A stretch of 64,000 nucleotides of DNA from the NCBI GenBank assembly GCA_964006375.1, contig OZ023267.1, forward strand, positions 29,599,869-29,663,868. The letters are read 5' to 3'. Source of the stretch: Tillus elongatus. Lineage: Eukaryota; Arthropoda; Insecta; Coleoptera; Cleridae. Position numbers and translations under genes: made by a program. The notes beneath the pieces are model-generated. The model made no database searches. It worked only from the letters and a program-made list of their open reading frames with translations, and was not told where the DNA came from. Shown piece by piece: positions 37,240 through 49,303 of this stretch; the first letter of the stretch is position 1; each line of letters begins with the position of its first letter.

Positions 37240-37850
37240 CTATAATATAGATTTGGTGGAAACATTGGAGGAAATGGATCTTATGATCTAGTCAAATGTT
37301 TGCATTGGAAATTCAGATGTGTTAGGACTTCTTGTGAAGATGAACATGCTGGTGATCTTCCCATAACAGTCACTACTCAAGAAAACGATAGAAAGGTTAG
37401 TGATCAAGCAGTCTTACCATACAGTATATAACATCCTACTAAAACAATTTGATATGAAAAAAATTGTCTGCAAGATGGGTTTCACGAATATTAACAGCGG
37501 GTATAAGACAGGTCAGAGCAGAGGAGCGTAGACCATTGATAATAGTTTAAAAACAGGGTTATAGAAAACAAAATTATGTTTTGCCACTTGGGGATTATAC
37601 TTGTCATGGCTAGTACTTTCAAAATAGAAAATCCAGAGCAGCAAGTGGTAGCTTCACACCTAAAACCACCATTAACAGCCCTGGGTTCGTACTATTAGAG
37701 CATCCACCTCTTCTGCCAGATCTGACACCAAGTGACTAGAGACTGTTTCAAAAACCTTAATGTGAAGAGATTTTCGACACATAATGAAGTGGCTGTGAGT
37801 GGTTTAAAGAAGTTGGTGAAACATTATATTTACAACTAAGTAAAGACAGG
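37240..37850 (+). pseudogene. mariner-type transposase fragments
   Basis: Decayed pieces in order: RTSCEDEHAGDLPITVTTQE near 37325, LSARWVSRIL near 37465 and LLEHPPLLPDLTPSD near 37700, which keeps the third catalytic Asp motif. Many stops. A different lineage from the mariner at 27.5-29.8 kb. Confidence 0.7.
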
Positions 37851-38282
37851 GCTCAGACATGGGAAGTCAGTAATTGAGGAACCCACTTCAAAGAGAGCTG
37901 TAGAGCTGCTAAATCTTAACAGAGGACAGCTCAGGAACATAACAGGACTCTTGACGGGACACATGGCTGTCAAGAAACGCCAGCATAAAATGGGGTGGTT
38001 CGAGGGGGACCTGGCATGCAGACATGCGAGGGGGGGAATCAGCCCAGCACATCTTGTGCGAGTGTAAAGCTCTGGACTGCAAAAGACAACTGATTTACGG
38101 ACAGCCTAGATCAGAGACAGAGCAATATAAAACTTCACTCTACCAATCACTGTGGAGATTAGTTCAAGGCACAGTAATTTTGGAATGGGTGGAGTAGAAA
38201 AGAAAGGGCATGCACAATAAGCCAAAGGCTGCGGTGCTATCGAGGCGGCAAAGACGCGGACGAGTCCTAAGGGAAAAAAAAA
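37851..38282 (+). pseudogene. LINE fragment, RNase H-distal domain
   Basis: Reads IEEPTSKRAVELLNLNRGQL then RNITGLLTGHMAVKKRQHKM, matching the segment after RNase H in I/R1-type LINEs (form LNRxQLRxVTGLLTGHxxLxxH). A degraded Cys-rich end (QHILCEC-like, near 38045) and the untranslated tail GGACGAGTCCTAAGGG follow. The matching RNase H start may be the fragment at 42080. Confidence 0.65.
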
Positions 38283-38329
38283 GAGTAAAGATTGGAACGT
38301 GTGATAAGCACTGATAAGTACTTTTGGTC

Positions 38330-38502
38330 AAGTCACCACAACACATTAAAAAAAACCTGACAATAGTTTCACTAACTTAGTTAGCGTCATCAGCATGTGA
38401 AAACATTTAAACGTTTACAATTTATCATCCTCTGATAATGCTAACTTGGTTAGAAAAACGATCATCAGGTTTTCTAATGTGTTGTGGAGATCTAGGTTCT
38501 CC
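38330..38502. repeat. Imperfect hairpin repeat
   Basis: CACCACAACACATTA (38334) and TAATGTGTTGTGG (38476), with CTAACTTAGTTAGCG and GCTAACTTGGTTAG nearer the centre, form inverted arms of about 65 bases around a loop of about 40. Confidence 0.7.
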
Positions 38503-38796
38503 AAGAGTTGTTATTTTATTAACAATTTGTAAAAATGTTTGAGCACCATTAGGAAAAGTGCGAGCCAAGGATGATTGTTTTGTTGAAAAATAAAAGTATT
38601 AATTTTTCCTGGCCCATATGACAGATAACATTTTATATCTACAACAGAGTACAGGAAGTCAGCAACTTAACATATTGCAAATTACTTAACAATAAACAAA
38701 AGCAAACAATGGAGATCTTAGGTAGAAAATTTTAAACCAGAGAGGTTAATAATAGACTTCAGTGTTGTTAGAGAAGATGAATCCAAGTCCATAATT

Positions 38797-39243
38797 CAGG
38801 GTTCCCGCAAACCGCATATCAATTTCCCTGACATGCCATAATATATTTCTCTGACTTTGATCTTCTACAATTTACCCCCAACATGTGCAACACTACACTA
38901 CTACAAAATACAGTAGGTCTTCACGTCATGGCGGAAATATAGTAGGTCTTCACGTCATGGCGGAAAACACACTTCCCCATTTCAAATACAAAGCAACCAA
39001 TGAACACCAAAAAAAAAAAAAATTACTGTCATGTTGTGGAAAAAGAAATCATTAAATAAATGGTACAGAATTTCACAAAAAGCAAACACGTATCAATTAT
39101 TTATCATAAAAAGGCAACAAATAATTTTTGCCTAACAGGGACAAAAATTCCCTGACTGTCAATATTTTAACTATTTTTCCGACAAAATTTTTTCTTCTAC
39201 AAATTCCCACACTTTTCCCGATTTTCCAGGCGTGGGAACCCTG
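38797..39243. mobile_element. CAGGGTTCCC-type MITE
   Basis: Inverted ends CAGGGTTCCCGC and CAGGGTTCCCACGC bound 447 bases without a coding frame. ATAATT flanks both sides (38791-38796, 39244-39249), a probable target duplication. Inside, a block of about 29 bases with TAGGTCTTCACGTCATGGCG is duplicated in tandem (38911-38965). Related TTCCCTGAC text at 10521, 11445 and 43915 suggests further decayed copies. Confidence 0.75.
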
Positions 39244-39324
39244 ATAATTATAACCCCGAAACAAAATAAACAACGTCCAGCATTTGAAGCGCTGAAAACG
39301 AATTACCACTAAAACAAAGGCTAA

Positions 39325-40068
<744 letters not shown>

Positions 40069-40800
40069 ATTAGTGAGAAATACTTGACCCTCTGATTGAA
40101 TCTGACTAAAACCACTTTATGGACCGATTCAAGGCGTAAGCAGATTGAGGCCTTAGAAGTATTTTTTTCTTCTTCCATACTTCCATACTTCCTCAACCCC
40201 TTTGGCGCCAAACTAGGAGCTGAAAAATAGAGTTTTAATACCCGAGAACTAAGTATTTCTCTCACACATGCCCCAAATACATATCGATCGTCCACTCGAC
40301 ATACATATTTACTTACGATTTTAATATTTCATCACTAGAATAACATAACAAACATCCTAACAATTCAAGTGAGTTGGGAACTGCCGTCATCACGTAGTTT
40401 ATATTATCTTTTCAGATATTTTTTTCGGCTTGTCAATGCTTTACACATTTTGATGTGATTTCATGTTGCCACAGGGAACCGTTACCACGTTCAATGCATC
40501 TAATTTTAGTTTTTGTCACGCTATAGTAGGAACTGTTGCCTTTAAAGTTTTAAAAGCTTCATCTTTGGTATTCTGCGCACTCAGCAGTCATACAGTACGC
40601 AAGTGTAACACATCGACTGCAATCAAAATGTCTGTTAAGCGAAAGCGTCTTGTGCTAGCTATCGAGTAAAAGCTGGAAATCATAAAAACATCGAGAATTT
40701 AGTGTCGGTTAAGAATCTAATGATCGAGTATGGCGATCAAACTGTGTGTGACATTGTACTCTCTTACTTACACGTCTTAATAGGTTTAAGTAACAGGCCA

Positions 40801-40888
40801 AATAGCTCAGTTCGCAAGGCAAGTAGCCTCTAGAACTGACCTAGGAGGTCACAGGTTCGAGTCTCGTGTTTAGACGGTCGGTCTTTTT
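40801..40888 (+). ncRNA. tRNA-like pol III unit 1
   Basis: A box TAGCTCAGTTCG (40803-40814), B box GGTTCGAGTCT (40854-40864), T5 at 40884-40888. Acceptor pairing is poor, so it is not a working tRNA. It could drive a short RNA. Confidence 0.55.
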
Positions 40889-41192
40889 CACTCGAATGTG
40901 GAAAGGCGGTCACGTTTTAGTAGAAACTGATGCCTTCAAAGTTTTACCATCTCCATCTTAGGTATTCTGCGCACTCAGCAGTCATACAGTACACAACTGT
41001 AACACATTGACCTCAATCAAAATATCTGTTAAGCGAAAGAGTATTGTGCTAGCTATCGAGCAAAAGCTGGAAATCTTAAAAAACCGAGAATGGAGCGTCA
41101 GTTAAGAATCTAATGATTGAGTATGGCAATCAAACTGTGTGTGACATTGTACTCTCTTACTTACATGTCTCAATAGGTTTAAGTAATAAAGG

Positions 41193-41283
41193 CCGAATAG
41201 CTCAGTTCGCGAGGCGAGTAGCCTCTAGAACTGACCTAGGAGGTCACGGGTTCGAGTCCCTTGTTTAGACAGTGTGTCTTTTT
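41193..41283 (+). ncRNA. tRNA-like pol III unit 2
   Basis: A box 41198-41209 and B box GGTTCGAGTCC (41249-41259, the best match to consensus), T5 at 41279-41283. The T arm pairs in four of five positions. Confidence 0.55.
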
Positions 41284-41599
41284 CACTCAAATGTGGAAAG
41301 GCGGTCACGTTTTAGTAGAAACTGACGCCTTCAAAGTTTTACCATCTTCATCTTTAGTATTCTATGCGTTCAGTAGTCATTTTGGTATGCAAGTGTGACA
41401 CATCGACTTCAATCAAAATGTCTGTTAAGCGAAAGCGTCTTGTACTAGCTATCGAGCAAAAGCTGGAAATCATAAAAAATATCGAGAACAGGGCGTCAGT
41501 TAAGAGTTAAATGATTGAGTACTGGAGTTTGCGATCAAACTGCGAGTGATATTGTACTCTCGTACTTACATGTCTTAACATGTTTTATTAATACAGTCC

Positions 41600-41690
41600 A
41601 AATAGCTAAGTTCGTGAGACGAGTAACCTCTAGAATTGGACTAGGAAGTTGCGGGTTCGAGTCCTGTATTCAGACAATCGGCTTCTAATG
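41600..41690 (+). ncRNA. tRNA-like unit 3, decayed
   Basis: A box altered to TAGCTAAGTTCG (41603-41614), B box GGTTCGAGTCC (41654-41664). No T5 follows at the expected place. Confidence 0.45.
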
Positions 41691-42079
41691 AGTTTTGGGT
41701 GGTTTTCTTTGTCTAAGTGTAAAACGCCTAAAACTTTTAATTAACATTTCATTGTTGTTTATGTATTTGTGGCTTAACCGGGAAATCGATAAATTACAAA
41801 AAAAAATAATTCCTGGCCATCCCGGAATATCAAGTCTACAGTAGTTCTAAAATAAACAGCAGCCATACAAAAAAGGTTACGAAACAGTTTTCCCCCAAAT
41901 CTAATGAGAGCGTTAATAGCAATCCTTTTTAGTAGAAAAAGCCATTCTGTATATCATTAATTCATTCACAAAGAACCACAGTTATTGCCATGCTTCGATA
42001 ACACTGCACTTGGCCCAAGTATTACATTAAACTGCAACACTCTGATATCACAAAACTACACTACCACTATTACAAGGTG

Positions 42080-42335
42080 TTCAAACTGTAGAGCGTGACG
42101 GCCATGCAACTGGTCCCCTCGACCAATCCGTCGTACACTTGATCGCAGTAGCCTCGGTTATTTGGCGAAAACGAACAAGCTGATGAATTGGCGAGGCGGG
42201 CACGGAGATGAAATACATGGGTTCAGAGCCAGCCCTACCTATACCAAAATGCGAAATCGCAAGGGAAATCAACCAATCGATACACAGTCAACACATTAGT
42301 CACTGGGTAATAATAATAATAATACAAATATGGGC
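42080..42335 (+). pseudogene. LINE RNase H fragment
   Basis: Reads with a frameshift ...NEQADELA-like text as IGEAGTEMKYMGSEPALPIP then KCEIAREINQSIH, the end of a LINE RNase H domain (usual form GNExADxLARxG...GPEPxxGI). Stops are present. It may belong to the same family as 37851-38282. Confidence 0.55.
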
Positions 42336-43266
42336 CTAGATGGGCTCATCCCGTCATTGGTGTATTAAGAAAGTTTTGTAAACAAAATCAGCGAATTCTA
42401 GTGTTGTTTCTAGTTTTCTCCGTTTAATACTAAAGTATAACAACACGCTGATGAAGTTGTTACATAAGAATTAAATGATACATAAATACCTCTTGCATTT
42501 ACTTGGAACAAAATAAGTTTCTTCAATAATTTTAATAAGGATTAAGACCTATTATAAGACTAATATGAAAAATAAAAGTACATCGATTTATTTTATTCTT
42601 TTTCACATTTTTATTCTGACTAAAAAGCACAGTTAACCTTTATTATAAAGAGGTTCTAGTTACTGCTTATTCAAAACAAAACAAAAACCTATAAAACACT
42701 AAAGTAACAAACTGGTAACTTCCCATGTACTTAGTTCTACGATCGGTTGAAAAATCCTAGTTACCTGCAGTGAAAGACAGATGTCAGTAAAAGTGTATTT
42801 TAATATTATATCGTTTTCAAAAAAATTTAAACCTGTGTATCAAAGATTTCTACTGTATCAGGGCATGGAGCAGAAACACACAAGACAAGTAACGTTATGC
42901 CAAGTCAGTGTCCCCAATTTCATGGTTCAGAATCCTTTTTAATATGTATGAATTTTGCTTCTCTGTATCACTGGCAGGTACTGGTACAAGGAAAGATGAG
43001 GAATCACCAATGCTGAGAATGGGAACGTGGCACTTGAAGACGATGTAATATAACACACAGTTTCTTAAACAGGTCTGCGACTTTTAGCGTGAACACTTCA
43101 CAACTCCATGCCCTGTTGTGCAGTAAGTTACAAACCTTCCAGTTACAAACAAAGAAATATGATAATGCTTCAAATCACCTCATACATTTGGTGTAGGTGT
43201 AACCATTAAAATTGGTGAGGACTGTATCTGAAAAGAGAAGTAACTTAACGACATCAAATTACTAAC
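42336..43266. other. Intron DNA, nothing recognised
   Basis: No coding frame or inverted repeat noticed. Text up to the donor of exon 3 appears unique. Confidence 0.5.
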
Positions 43267-43408
43267 CTTCTTTCTTTCCTTCTTCTACATTTTTAGTAGG
43301 AGTAGTTGATGGTGGGGCTGTCTGAACAGTCTGTTGATTAGCATATCCTCCGACGGGTGTCCAACTATTTTGGGGATATTCTTCACCAGGAGGTCCCGGC
43401 TGAACCGT
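43267..43408 (-). CDS. Zinc-finger gene, exon 3
   Basis: 142 bases; acceptor TTTTCCTACAG before 43408 and donor GTTAGT at 43266-43261. Phase 0 in, phase 1 out (final G completes Ala with exon 4). It encodes TVQPGPPGEEYPQNSWTPVG, GYANQQTVQTAPPSTTPTKN and VEEGKKE: low-complexity, Gln/Pro/Thr-rich, ending in a charged stretch that leads to the coiled coil. Such tracts are usually disordered. The intron to exon 2 is only 213 bases. Confidence 0.85.
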
Positions 43409-43621
43409 CTGTAGGAAAACAAAATTCAAACTCAAATTTCTTCAACGAAAATACACACTTACTGTCACTGTATTACCTGTGGAAACACTGCACATATGTA
43501 CTTAGCCTATTATCTTACAATACACGGCTGCCGCTGTTATATAAACTTTTAGATATATTTACATTGAAAATTGGTAACATTAAAAATAATTTATGGCTAG
43601 GTGGCGTGAAAGAATACTTAC

Positions 43622-43726
43622 CGAATTCACATATTGAGCTGTTTGACCATAACCTTGGTAACCGTAAGTATAACCTGCCTGGTAAGCTGGGTAGCTAGCA
43701 GAATATCCTTGGTCTGGATATTGGTT
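43622..43726 (-). CDS. Zinc-finger gene, exon 2 (Tyr/Gly-rich)
   Basis: 105 bases; acceptor TTTGCAACAG before 43726 and donor GTAAGT at 43621-43616. Phase 0 on both sides. It encodes NQYPDQGYSASYPAYQAGYT then YGYQGYGQTAQYVNS. Spaced Tyr residues among Gly, Gln and Ser resemble the prion-like domains of RNA-binding proteins that form condensates; that role is inference. Joined to exon 1 it gives MYSN-NQYPDQGY, a natural N terminus. Confidence 0.85.
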
Positions 43727-44124
43727 CTGTTGCAAAGAAATTGATCAAAAATGATTATTTCACTAAATACAAAAATAAATCTAAATTTAAAATGTCCGTT
43801 CCCATAACACCTAAGTAACATTTTTATAGATAGATAGATAGGTTTCTTTTTGTAATTTTTAACAAACTTGTGGCCAGCCCAGCAATCAGGCTTCCCGTCT
43901 TAAAAGTGATTTTAATTCCCTGACTCAAAATTCAAACTTTCTATGACTAAGATGTTTTTGATCTTTATCAAATAACTTTATGAGATCAAAGGATTAAATC
44001 ACAGCTTCAAAAGGAACGTTGTTCTGACACAAATATTTTTATAATGCCCGAATAAACACACAATTACGCCACAAAAAGGAAAATTCACTAGTGAACTATT
44101 AAAAAAGTACCTGCCTCACACCAA

Positions 44125-44362
44125 ATTCAAAGTTCACCATGCACCAACAGTTGAATAGTTGTGTCAAAGAATGTGTTCACCAGTCTACCTGAGTTTTTGC
44201 TGGAACTCAACTGCTACAGATTTGTCAAAGCAGAATTACAAACGTCGCAAAATAGTGCTTGATGCCAATATGCGTTCATCAGTCTCCAACTGCTGAAATA
44301 TATCGGTAGTCAGCAGATAACTGCTTAAACTCAGCTCCTGCGCCCCGTGAACTCGGTCATTG
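44125..44362. mobile_element. MITE, copy related to 49764-50054
   Basis: Shares GGAACTCAACTGCTACAGATTT, AGTCAGCAGATAACTGCTTA and CTCAGCTCCTGCGCC with the copy at 49.8 kb, but is more decayed. Ends AAGTTCACCATGC and GTGAACTCGG resemble that copy's TIRs. Confidence 0.6.
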
Positions 44363-44520
44363 TATAGCCATATATAAAGAACCTTGGATATGAGTTCTAG
44401 GGGGCCCTAATTCACGATTTGAAAAAGTTTTCTGAAACTTTTATGATCGTTATCTCTCTATTAGTGGGTTTTCTTAATGAAAATTCACGAAAAATGTAAG
44501 TAAAAAAATAATTTATTTTT
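44363..44520 (+). repeat. Z-family repeat, 3' half
   Basis: Contains GGATATGAGTTCTAGGGG and CTCTCTATTAGTG, the 3' half of the repeat family best seen at 61.6-63.5 kb, here without a TA array. Confidence 0.55.
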
Positions 44521-44526
44521 ATTTTT

Positions 44527-46052
44527 ATGACAACAACACACCACGAGGGCTTACAGCCTAAATACTATCGTACCGTGGGTGTTGACAAGGAGGAAAGAGG
44601 CAGCTTGTTAATTCTGGACTTGAAGGTTTGGAGGTTCGGAGGAGAAGGAAAAACATGTGCCGGCAAGGAATTCCACAACTTGGAAGTCCTCGGGACAAAA
44701 GAGCGGGCATAACAAGATGTTCTATGTCTGGTGACCTGGACATGAAAAGGGTGCATTCGCTCTGTTCCCCTGGTAGATCTGCTGGGTGCAGCAGGTGGGG
44801 GAATTATGGAGGAAAGCTCCTCTGAGCAGTGCCCGTGCAGATATCTATAAAAGAGAGAGAGGTCACCAACGGCACGTCGGTGGGCAAGGGATGGAAGCCT
44901 TTGGGTGAGGGTAGGGTCACCGATGAGACGTATAGCTCTCTTTTGAATGGAGTCCAGGATAGCGAGTGTAGAAGCGGCAGCTGCACCCCAGATGTGGGAG
45001 CAGTATTCGAGGTTTGGCCTTATTTGTGAAGTGTATAAGGTATAGAGATTAGTTGGTGAAAAGTATTTGCGAGCCCGGAAGAGGAAACCCAATTTCTTAG
45101 CAGCCGCTTCTGCAATTGATGTAACATGTTGGTGCCAATTAAGATTTCGATCCACAGAAATGCCAACAAGAGAGAAGGACTCATTACTTTGAATAACTTG
45201 GTTGTTCATTGTGATGGGTCTAGGGCTGCTGTATCTCTTGTGAGAAAGAAAGCAAGACTTAGTTTTGGTGGGGTTGAATTGTACAAGATTTCTACTTCCC
45301 CAGTCTAATATTTTTTGGAGGTCCACGGAGACAGAACCCTCCATGAGTCTGCGATCCTCATCTAATTGGGCTAAAGAGACAGGCTTAGAATATTGTATAT
45401 TTGAGTGGAGGGTGCTGTCGTCCGCGTAACTGTGAACTGGGTTGGATGTGCTAGAGAGGAGGTCATTGATGTGGAGAAGAAACAAAGTAGGGGCTAAAGC
45501 TGAACCTTGAGGAACTCCTGCATTAATTGGATACAGTTTAGAGGAATGGCCATCCACAACAACAGATATGCTCCTGTTGGAGAGGAAATTTGCTGTCCAG
45601 GTACAAAGTTTTGGTGGTAGGCCATAGGCCGGAAGTTTATTAAGCAGCGCTGCGTGCCAGACCTGGTCGAATGCTTTGGATATGTCTAGAGCAACAATCT
45701 GGGATTCACCGTGTTGTTCCATAGACTTGTTCCAAGAATGGGTGACAAAGGAAAGGAGGTCGGCAGTCGATCTGCGCTGACGGAATCCATACTGCCTGTC
45801 GTGGATTAGACTGTGTTTTTCAAGGAATTTTAGTAGTTCGGTGTTTATATACTTTTCCATCACTTTAGAGATGACTGAAAGGAGAGAAATAGGCCTGTAG
45901 TTGCTAGGAAGCGCTTTGGATCCTTTTTTGGGGATGGGTTGTACTCGAGCAGTTTTCCAGTTACTAGGGAATATGCCTTTATTGTAAGATATCTGAAACA
46001 GACGAGTCAGGACAGGAGCAAGTTCTGGTGCGCATTTTTTGAGAACAATCCA
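44527..46052 (-). mobile_element. LINE D copy 2, open reverse transcriptase
   Basis: An uninterrupted frame runs on the minus strand from about 46047 to 44565 (about 490 codons): VLTRLFQISYNKGIFPSNWK, RVQPIPKKGSKALPSNYRPI, VALDISKAFDQVWHAALLNK, NAGVPQGSALAPTLFLLHIN, catalytic HSYADDSTLHSN, and a C-terminal domain ending SRINKLPLSSLSTPTVR. It is the best-kept LINE in the window but is 5' truncated, with no endonuclease, so it cannot move alone. The intact frame suggests a recent insertion. It lies between exons 1 and 2 of the zinc-finger gene, same strand. Confidence 0.9.
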
Positions 46053-46427
46053 TGAAACATATTTTAGAATTCAGAAAAGTTTGTACTAAACACGAAGCTT
46101 TTTTTTATTTTAGCGAATTTTGGTAAAAACAATTGAACAGATCTCAACTGTAAGCCTAGAAAAAAATCTTCAGAAAATACCAGTCATATTAAGGGCGTGT
46201 ATTAAACTTGAGCAAAATTTTGTTACAAAATACAGTGTACTCTCAATTATCACGGCTGATGGGTGGGGATTGGCAACACGGATAATTGAAAAACACGAAT
46301 AATAAAAACATAATGTTTAACAGCTGTATCTTTCTCAGGAAATGTGTATCTTGTTCCTTTCTGCCATGCCGTGCATGCAATCTCGAATGAAATCAAGTGT
46401 GAAGAGAAAGGGGCAAATCTATTAATA
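46053..46427. other. Spacer between the two LINE D copies
   Basis: About 375 bases. CAGTGTACTCTCAATTATC at 46232 looks like a pogo/Tigger-type terminus, but no matching inverted end was found. Confidence 0.4.
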
Positions 46428-47978
46428 CCAGGAAAGCCTCTGGCCTCGACGAGATCCCAGTAACTGTTCCCAAAAAATGCACATCAGAATATGCTCCTGT
46501 CCTGACTCGTCTGTTTCAGACATCTTACAGTAGAGGCATATTCCCATTAACTGGAAAACCGCTCGAGTACAACCCGTCCCCAAGAAAGGATCTAAAGCGC
46601 TTTCTAGCAACTACAGGCCTATTTCTCTCCTTTCAGTCGCCTCTAAAGTGATGGAAAAGTATATAAACACTGAATTACAAAAATTTCTTGAAAAACAGAG
46701 TTTAATCCACGACAGGCAGTATGGATTCCGTCAGTGCAGATCAACTGCCGACCTCCTTTCCTTTGTTACCCATTCTTGAAACAAGCCTATGGAACTACAC
46801 GGTGAATCCCAGATTGTCGCTCTAGACATATCCAAAGCATTCGACCAGGTCTGACACACAGTGCTGATTAATAAACTTCCGGCCTATGGCCCAGCACCAA
46901 AAATTTGTACCCGGACAGCAAATTTCCTCTCCAACCAGAGCATTCCTGTTGTCGTTGATAGCCATTCCTGTATCCAATTAATGCAGGAGTCCCTCAAGGT
47001 TCAGCTTTAGCCCCTACTTTGTTTCTTCTTCACATCAATGACCTCTCTAGCAAATCCAACTCAGTTCACAGTTATGCGGACGACAGCACCCTCCACTCAA
47101 ATATACAATATTCTAAGCCCGTCTCTTTAGCCCAATTAGATGAGGATCACAGACACATGGAGGGTCCTGTCTCTGTGGATCTCCAAAAAATATTAGACTG
47201 GGGAAGTAGAAATCTTGTACAATTCGACTCCACCAAATCTGTCTTGCTTTCTATCTCAAAAGATACACCAGCCCTAGACCCATCACAATGAACAACCAAG
47301 TTATTTAAAGTAATGAGTCCTTTTCACTTGTTGGCATTTCTGTGGATCAAAATCTCTATTGACACCAACATGTCCCATCAATTGCAGAAGCGGCTGCTAA
47401 GAAATTAGGTTTCCTCTTCCGGGCTCCCAAATACTTTTCACCAGCTAATATCTATACCTTATATACTTCACAAATAAGGCCAAACCTCGAATACTGCTCC
47501 CACATCTGGGATGCCGCTGCCGCTTCTATACTCGCTATCCTGGACTCCATTCAGAAGAGAGCTATACGTCTCATCGGTGACCCTACCCTCACCCAAAGGC
47601 TGCCATCGCTTGCTCACCGACGTGCCGTTGGTAACCTCTCTCTCTCTCTTTTATAGATATCTGCATGGGCACTGCACAAAGGAGCTTTCTTCCATAGTTC
47701 CTCCACCTGCTGCCCCCAACAGATCTACCAGGGAACAGAGCAAATGCACCCTTTTACTGTCCAGGTCACCAGACATATAACATCTTGTTATGCCCGCTCT
47801 TTTATCCCGAGGACTTCCAAGTTGTGGAACTCCATGCCGGTACATGTTTTTCCTTCTCCTCCGAACCTCCAAACCTTCAAGTCCAGAATAAACAAGTTGC
47901 CTCTTTCCTCCTTGACGACACCCACAGTACGATAGTATTTAGGCTGTGAGTCCTCGTGGTGTGTTGTTAAAAGAAAAA
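46428..47978 (+). mobile_element. LINE D copy 3, opposite orientation, broken
   Basis: Same domains as copy 2 on the plus strand: ARKASGLDEIPVTV, QYGFRQCRSTADLLSFVTHS, catalytic HSYADDSTLHSN in the frame 47019-47291, and the C-terminal SRINKLPLSSLTTPTVR ending at 47935. Stops near 46779 and 46855 and shifts near 46960, 47285 and 47655 break it. It starts about 15 codons further 5' than copy 2. Confidence 0.9.
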
Positions 47979-49241
47979 AATATATAAATTATATTTATGA
48001 GCTTAATATAAATATTCCTGGCTATGGATCCTTCTCAGCGTTCCTATTACAGTTGGAGGTTCCGAGATAAATAAGAATTGATCACAACAGACTAAGCAAT
48101 CTGACAGTTCATTCTGCTTCTACATACATACTACTACACTACAGGTTCTAATGAATTTCACAGTTTTATTTTCCTAACGATTTTTGCAACATAGTAAAGT
48201 ATAATGGGGAGACCTGTAGTGAGATGATTGTTGGTTTTATTAGGGCTATTTATTATCTTTGTGCGAGAGGAAATAAAAAATAAAAAAATTGAAATTTCGA
48301 TCTATCCCGGATTTGAAATTTTGATCAATTTTTTAGCATGGATAATCCACAAACCGTATAACCGGCACATAAATAATTGAATTTTTTTTTGTGCAAGCTG
48401 TTGATATTTTGAATAAAAAATCATATTCTGCTAATTCAGTCATAGGGAACCGGCCTCTGCTGATGATGTTCACTAGCTAAAAATAATTTCACCGTACCTA
48501 TTTGAAATTTATTACAGATTTTTGCTCATAATCAAAAATATTATTCTGCTGTGTTGCCTTGGGGAATAGTGATATACTGACATTGTTTACCTGCAAAATC
48601 TTTTGACTCATGACGCTGGCATACAGTGGCTTTAATGTCTCAGCTGATGACTTTTCCCCTAATTTGCACCCAGAGGAGCGTACTTTTTTAAAGTAGGATA
48701 TATGTACTGCAAAATACAAAAATTTGGAACAATGTCATATTTTTAACTGAGACATTGCTGTTTCATTACTTGCTGGTCTAATATAAATGTGAACAAATGT
48801 GTAGTTATTATGACTTATAGCTTAGAAAATTAAGGCGAACGTTAAGCAGATAGGACCTGTCAATTTACCTTGCGATTGTATATAGTGTTCAATATGTGTT
48901 GCCCATGGATTTGCCTTACCCTAGGTTTTAATTATGTGAACCGGGGTCTTCAAGGTGGGAAACTTTGGGGGGTGTTTGCTTCACGCTCGTCGAAAATTAA
49001 TACATAGTACATAGTGTTCCTAAAGGCCTACCTACTTAGGTGCTTGAATCTTAGAAATAAGATTCACATTTTCAAAGAATGTTTATGTTGTCATGGTTGT
49101 GTGTGAAGGTATGATTACTAGAGAGTACCGGGTTTTCAAAGAAATCTTTAAAAACAAAACAAATAAGACATTTTAACAGAATGAAACCAACATTTAGATT
49201 TTATACTTTACAAAATAAGAAAAAATAAAAAATCAACTTAC
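47979..49241. other. Intron 1 remainder
   Basis: No recognised repeat or gene. A 116-base open stretch at 48591-48706 has good splice borders but the wrong phase (see rejected). Confidence 0.45.
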
Positions 49242-49303
49242 ATTGCTATACATTTTAAAATACGTATTGAGAAGCAAAATTAGGTATAGGCTCAGTAACT
49301 CTC
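49242..49303 (-). CDS. Zinc-finger gene, exon 1 with start codon
   Basis: Acceptor GAATCTTTTGCAG lies beyond 49303 and donor GTAAGT at 49241-49236. The coding part is only ATG TAT AGC AAT (49253-49242), MYSN, in phase 0 with exon 2; the rest is 5' untranslated. I chose this start because it is the only in-phase ATG with a proper donor upstream of exon 2, and the joined N terminus keeps the Tyr/Asn/Gln-rich character. No transcript evidence. Confidence 0.6.

Larger units (their letters stand above)
40513..41690 (+). repeat. Tandem array of tRNA-like plus pogo-like units (3 x ~395)
   Basis: Three direct units have a period of 394-396 bases, measured at the ATG-equivalent positions 40628, 41022 and 41418. 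Each holds a segment reading MSVKRKRLVLAIEQKLEII, the N-terminal HTH start of CENP-B/Tigger (pogo) transposases. About 175 bases on, each has a tRNA-like block with A and B boxes. The transposase part is never more than about 45 codons and contains stops. The tRNA-like blocks of units 1 and 2 are followed by T5, a pol III terminator. This looks like a tRNA-headed SINE with a pogo-derived body, multiplied in tandem. Confidence 0.7.

Noticed and set aside
40801..41690. Three functional tRNA genes
   Set aside because: A and B boxes are present but acceptor stems do not pair and the blocks are part of a repeat unit.
44565..46047. A long intact frame as a possible host gene
   Set aside because: It is a LINE reverse transcriptase with two other copies in the window and lacks an endonuclease.
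46232..48400. A pogo/Tigger element starting CAGTGTACTCTCAATTATC and enclosing LINE D copy 3
   Set aside because: No matching inverted end was found on the right side.
48591..48706. Extra exon of the zinc-finger gene with good acceptor (GTATTTTGCAG) and donor (GTAAAC)
   Set aside because: Its open frame needs one base from the previous exon, but exon 1 ends in phase 0; read in that phase it has a stop. It could only be an alternative exon.
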